Below are positions 6,714 through 8,984 of a stretch of 8,984 nucleotides of DNA, one piece after another; the stretch's first letter is position 1, and every line of letters begins with the position of its first letter. The stretch comes from Pseudomonadota bacterium. GTDB lineage: Bacteria; Pseudomonadota; Gammaproteobacteria; Burkholderiales; Burkholderiaceae_C. A model generated the notes under the pieces. It was not told the origin of the DNA. It saw only the letters and a program-made list of their open reading frames with translations, and did no database searches. A program made the translations under genes and the position numbers. The stretch is taken from positions 1-8,984 of the forward strand of contig JAEYRT010000257.1 in the NCBI GenBank assembly GCA_023435325.1. Reading direction: 5' to 3'.

Positions 6714-6728
6714 GCACCAAAATGGTGA
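6714..6728. promoter_or_regulatory. NtrC-like binding site, proximal and strongest
   Basis: GCACCAAAATGGTGA matches the NtrC pattern at all but the last base. Its centre is at about -109 from the predicted start site, close to the -108 position of an NtrC site at E. coli glnAp2. Confidence 0.75.
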
Positions 6729-6735
6729 AAAATTC

Positions 6736-6766
6736 AGAGGCCATGAAGCAGTACTTCATGGCCTTT
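6736..6766. terminator. perfect hairpin between the NtrC sites and the glnA promoter
   Basis: GGCCATGAAG (6739-6748) and CTTCATGGCC (6754-6763) pair without mismatch around the loop CAGTA. The stem extends by three further pairs (A-T, G-U, A-U) to 6736 and 6766. Only TTTC follows, so the U tail is poor for an intrinsic terminator. It is the only candidate end for the EI24 message, and it would stop read-through into glnA. Terminator is the most likely reading; a protein-binding palindrome is the alternative. Confidence 0.5.
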
Positions 6767-6803
6767 CAGCTTGTGGAAGTGTATGACCGGGGCCGGCTAA
6801 GGC

Positions 6804-6819
6804 TGGCACGCAAAGTGCT
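6804..6819 (+). promoter_or_regulatory. sigma-54 (RpoN) promoter of glnA
   Basis: TGGCACGCAAAGTGCT fits the -24/-12 consensus TGGCACG-N4-TTGC(A/T) with one difference. The invariant GG (6805-6806) and GC (6817-6818) are spaced by exactly 10 nt. Predicted start is near 6830, giving a leader of about 36 nt before glnA. Together with the upstream NtrC-like sites this points to activation under nitrogen limitation. Confidence 0.82.
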
Positions 6820-6854
6820 TTGCTAACCGCGTACTTTCTATGAAGCGCTTTTCC

Positions 6855-6860
6855 AGGAGA
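6855..6860 (+). promoter_or_regulatory. ribosome-binding site of glnA
   Basis: AGGAGA lies 5 nt before the ATG at 6866. It is a strong match that fixes the start of glnA and suits a highly expressed gene. Confidence 0.8.
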
Positions 6861-6865
6861 ACCTG

Positions 6866-8281
6866 ATGGCTAAGACCGTTGCAGACGTGATGAACATGGT
6901 GAAGGAGAACGAGGTCAAGTTTATTGACCTGCGCTTCACCGATACCCGCGGCAAGGAGCAGCACGTGACCGTGCCTGTGTCGCACTTCGACGAAGACAAG
7001 TTCACTTCGGGCCATGCTTTTGACGGTTCGTCCGTTGCTGGCTGGAAGGGTATTGAAGCTTCCGACATGCTGCTGATGCCCGAGCCCAGCACGGCCAACA
7101 TCGACCCCTTCTTTGAAGAAACCACACTGTTCCTGCAGTGCGATGTGATCGAACCCGGTGATGGCAAGGCCTATGACCGCGACCCCCGCTCGGTGGCCAA
7201 GCGCGCCGAGGCTTATCTGAAGTCTTCCGGTCTGGGTGATACGGCCTATTTCGGTCCCGAGCCAGAATTTTTCATTTTCGACGGCGTGCGCTGGGGTACA
7301 GAGCCTCACAACCCCTTCTTCGAAATCGAAGAATACGAAGCGCCCTGGAACACCGGCACCAAGTTTGAAGGCGGCAACCGCGGCCACCGTCCTCGCGTCA
7401 AGGGCGGTTATTTCCCCGTGCCTCCTGTCGACAGCACGCAGGACATGCGTGCCGAGATGTCCCTGATTCTGGAATCGCTGGGCATTCCTGTCGAAGTGTT
7501 CCACCACGAAGTGGCGGGCGCAGGCCAGAATGAAATCGGCACACGTTTTTCCACTCTGGTGGAGCGTGCTGACTGGACACAGCTGCAAAAGTATGTGATC
7601 TGGAACGTGGCCAACACCTACGGCAAGACAGCGACTTTCATGCCCAAGCCCTACAGTGGCGACAACGGTTCCGGCATGCACGTGCACCAGTCGGTCTGGA
7701 AGGATGGCAAGAACCTGTTCGCAGGCGACGGCTATGCCGGTCTGTCCGAATTCGCGCTGTACTACATCGGCGGCATCATCAAGCACGCCCGTGCGCTGAA
7801 CGCGATCACCAACCCTTCTACCAACTCGTACAAGCGTCTGGTGCCCGGCTTTGAAGCGCCCGTGAAGCTGGCTTACTCGGCCAAGAACCGCTCCGCTTCG
7901 ATCCGCATTCCTTATGTGGCCAACCCCAAGGGTCGTCGCGTGGAAGCACGTTTCCCCGATCCAATGATGAACCCCTATCTGGGCTTTGCCGCCCTGCTGA
8001 TGGCGGGTCTGGATGGTGTGGAAAACAAGATCCACCCCGGCGAAGCTGCAACCAAGGATCTCTACCACCTGCCTCCAGAGGAAGATAAGCTGGTGCCCAC
8101 CGTGTGCCACAGCCTGGACCAAGCGCTGGAAGCCCTGGACGCGGACCGTGCCTTCCTGACCAAGGGCGGCGTGTTCTCCGACTCCATGATCGACGCTTAC
8201 ATTGAGCTGAAGATGGGCGAAGTGACCCGTTATCGCCAGGCAGTGCATCCTGTCGAATACGACATGTACTACTCGCTGTAA
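6866..8281 (+). CDS. glnA: type I glutamine synthetase
   Basis: GlnA makes glutamine from glutamate, ammonia and ATP, the main entry of ammonium into metabolism; the enzyme is a cytoplasmic dodecamer. The 471-residue length is typical of the bacterial GSI-beta class. The beta-grasp N-terminal domain carries HAFDGSSVAGW. The catalytic domain has GPEPEFFIF (metal ligands Glu132 and Glu134), AGAGQNEIGTRF, the ATP/glutamate-site GSGMHVHQS with His272, and NRSASIRIP and VEARFPDP. KDLYHLPPEE places Tyr400 at the position of E. coli Tyr397, the residue adenylylated by GlnE, so covalent control is expected. Transcription appears to be under RpoN and NtrC. The gene is monocistronic by layout, with its own promoter region and terminator. 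No oddity was seen. Confidence 0.98.
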   Translation: MAKTVADVMNMVKENEVKFIDLRFTDTRGKEQHVTVPVSHFDEDKFTSGHAFDGSSVAGWKGIEASDMLLMPEPSTANIDPFFEETTLFLQCDVIEPGDGKAYDRDPRSVAKRAEAYLKSSGLGDTAYFGPEPEFFIFDGVRWGTEPHNPFFEIEEYEAPWNTGTKFEGGNRGHRPRVKGGYFPVPPVDSTQDMRAEMSLILESLGIPVEVFHHEVAGAGQNEIGTRFSTLVERADWTQLQKYVIWNVANTYGKTATFMPKPYSGDNGSGMHVHQSVWKDGKNLFAGDGYAGLSEFALYYIGGIIKHARALNAITNPSTNSYKRLVPGFEAPVKLAYSAKNRSASIRIPYVANPKGRRVEARFPDPMMNPYLGFAALLMAGLDGVENKIHPGEAATKDLYHLPPEEDKLVPTVCHSLDQALEALDADRAFLTKGGVFSDSMIDAYIELKMGEVTRYRQAVHPVEYDMYYSL

Positions 8282-8325
8282 TTGGGTGGGCCGGGTTTGC
8301 TGCGGCAGATCCGGCTCTCAGTGTG

Positions 8326-8352
8326 AAAAGGCAGCTTGGGGCTGCCTTTTTT
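8326..8352 (+). terminator. intrinsic terminator of glnA
   Basis: AAAAGGCAGC (8326-8335) and GCTGCCTTTT (8341-8350) form a perfect 10-bp stem around the loop TTGGG, with six T in a row (8347-8352). It starts 45 nt after the glnA stop. The A and T ends are complementary, so it may also work from the other strand. Confidence 0.92.
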
Positions 8353-8515
8353 GTGGCCTGGTGTGGATGCCAAGCCAAGATCTGCCGGGATGGGACGGGT
8401 TAGCCTCCAAATAAAAACCGGAACGACTGCCCATGCATTGCACAATCTGCAGATGTCGTCATTCATGGCACAGGTGCAAGCAGGCCTGTGGCCATACCTG
8501 GTGAGAGGTGCGGAA

Positions 8516-8984
8516 ATGAAATGTGGAACTGCAGTGGTGGCTGTTTGGTTTGCGGCCCTGGGGGCTATGCATGGCGCGGTACTGGCGCAGGAGCGTATTT
8601 ATCGCTGTGGGAATGAATACACCAACGACGCTGTAAAGGGCAGGCAGCAGGGCTGCCAGCTTCTCGAAGGCAAGCATGTCACGGTGGTACATACCAGCCC
8701 GAAGCCAGCAACCGCGAAAGCATCCACTGTTCCCGGCAGCAGCGCTGCGCAGGTCCGCCCTGAACAGCAAAAAGCCCGCGACGACAGCGCACGTGCCATT
8801 TTGGAAGCAGAGCTTGCCAAGGCTCAGGCAAGGCTCCAGGCTTTGAGAGCCGAATTCAACGAAGGCAATCCAGGCAAGACGGCGCTGGAGCTGCGCAATC
8901 CCCAGGTGTTTCAGGAACGTGTGGAAGCGCTCAAAGCCCAGATTGCACGGCAGGAAGCCGATGTGGCAGGCATTCAACGTGAAT
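8516..8984 (+). CDS. secreted DUF4124-like protein with coiled coil, 3'-truncated
   Basis: The frame is open to the right edge; 156 residues are visible and the stop is outside. The start at 8516 gives a clear signal peptide: MKCG, a hydrophobic core (TAVVAVWFAALGAM), and a likely signal peptidase I site AVLA-QE after residue 24, so the protein should be periplasmic. The mature start ERIYRCGNEYTND with a second Cys in GCQLLEG (Cys31, Cys47) resembles the DUF4124 type; the two Cys could form a disulfide. A Ser/Pro/Ala linker follows. From about residue 82 there is a charged Ala/Glu/Gln-rich region (EAELAKAQARLQALRAEF) typical of a coiled coil. AGAGG at 8504-8508 is a suitable ribosome-binding site. 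In-frame ATGs at 8453 and 8465 are possible but would bury the signal peptide. The function is unknown. Confidence 0.75.
   Translation, partial: MKCGTAVVAVWFAALGAMHGAVLAQERIYRCGNEYTNDAVKGRQQGCQLLEGKHVTVVHTSPKPATAKASTVPGSSAAQVRPEQQKARDDSARAILEAELAKAQARLQALRAEFNEGNPGKTALELRNPQVFQERVEALKAQIARQEADVAGIQRE

Noticed and set aside
6699..6716. GGG...TTTTGCA as a second sigma-54 promoter
   Set aside because: The GG to GC distance is 12 nt instead of 10, and the site overlaps the proximal NtrC-like palindrome.
6611..6826. 71-codon open frame on the + strand in the glnA control region
   Set aside because: It runs through the NtrC-like sites, the hairpin and the sigma-54 promoter, and has no ribosome-binding site or family resemblance.
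6797..8248. 483-codon open frame on the - strand opposite glnA
   Set aside because: It is an antisense shadow in the same phase relation as the one opposite purA, with no known domain and no start signals.
8459..8977. 172-codon open frame on the - strand at the right edge
   Set aside because: The + strand frame from 8516 has a clear signal peptide, ribosome-binding site and coiled coil, so this is its antisense shadow.

Overview
The window is a stretch of ordinary, well-kept chromosome from a betaproteobacterium, most likely a member of the Comamonadaceae (Comamonas/Delftia/Acidovorax-like). This placement rests on the gene order hflK-hflC-DUF2065-hisZ-purA, the look of the proteins, the fairly high G+C coding sequence, and an A+T-rich inverted-repeat element of a kind I remember from intergenic regions of that family. 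No database search was possible, so the genus is inference. All eight genes lie on the + strand; no RNA gene, insertion sequence, prophage or CRISPR array was seen.

Positions 1-5512 look like one long transcription unit. It starts inside hflK (5' end outside the window), then hflC, a small DUF2065 membrane protein, hisZ (regulatory subunit of ATP phosphoribosyltransferase), purA (adenylosuccinate synthase) and a Gpt-like purine phosphoribosyltransferase. Gaps are 11 to 89 nt, and a strong intrinsic terminator at 5538-5561 closes the unit. An internal promoter may lie just before hisZ. The second half joins purine and histidine metabolism: PurA makes the AMP precursor, the phosphoribosyltransferase salvages bases with PRPP, and HisZ-HisG uses ATP and PRPP.

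Positions 5513-5745 hold the terminator, then a 98-bp near-palindromic A+T-rich element (5585-5682) with 25-nt arms and a nested hairpin. A multi-pass EI24/CysZ-like membrane protein follows (5746-6597).

Positions 6598-6865 are the richest regulatory stretch. Three 15-bp NtrC-like sites (plus a degenerate fourth) lie upstream of a well-formed sigma-54 promoter (GG-N10-GC at 6805-6818), and a 10-bp perfect hairpin sits between enhancers and promoter. This fits nitrogen control of the next gene, glnA (6866-8281, type I glutamine synthetase with the adenylylation tyrosine). An intrinsic terminator (8326-8352) follows glnA. The last gene, cut by the window edge, encodes a secreted DUF4124-like protein with a coiled coil (8516 onward); in related genomes, as I recall, such a gene sits between glnA and the NtrB/NtrC genes.

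I found no evidence of a new multi-gene system. What merits a second look is mostly regulatory and structural: the glnA control region, the inverted-repeat element, a hairpin that could mask the DUF2065 ribosome-binding site, and a possibly leaderless EI24 gene.
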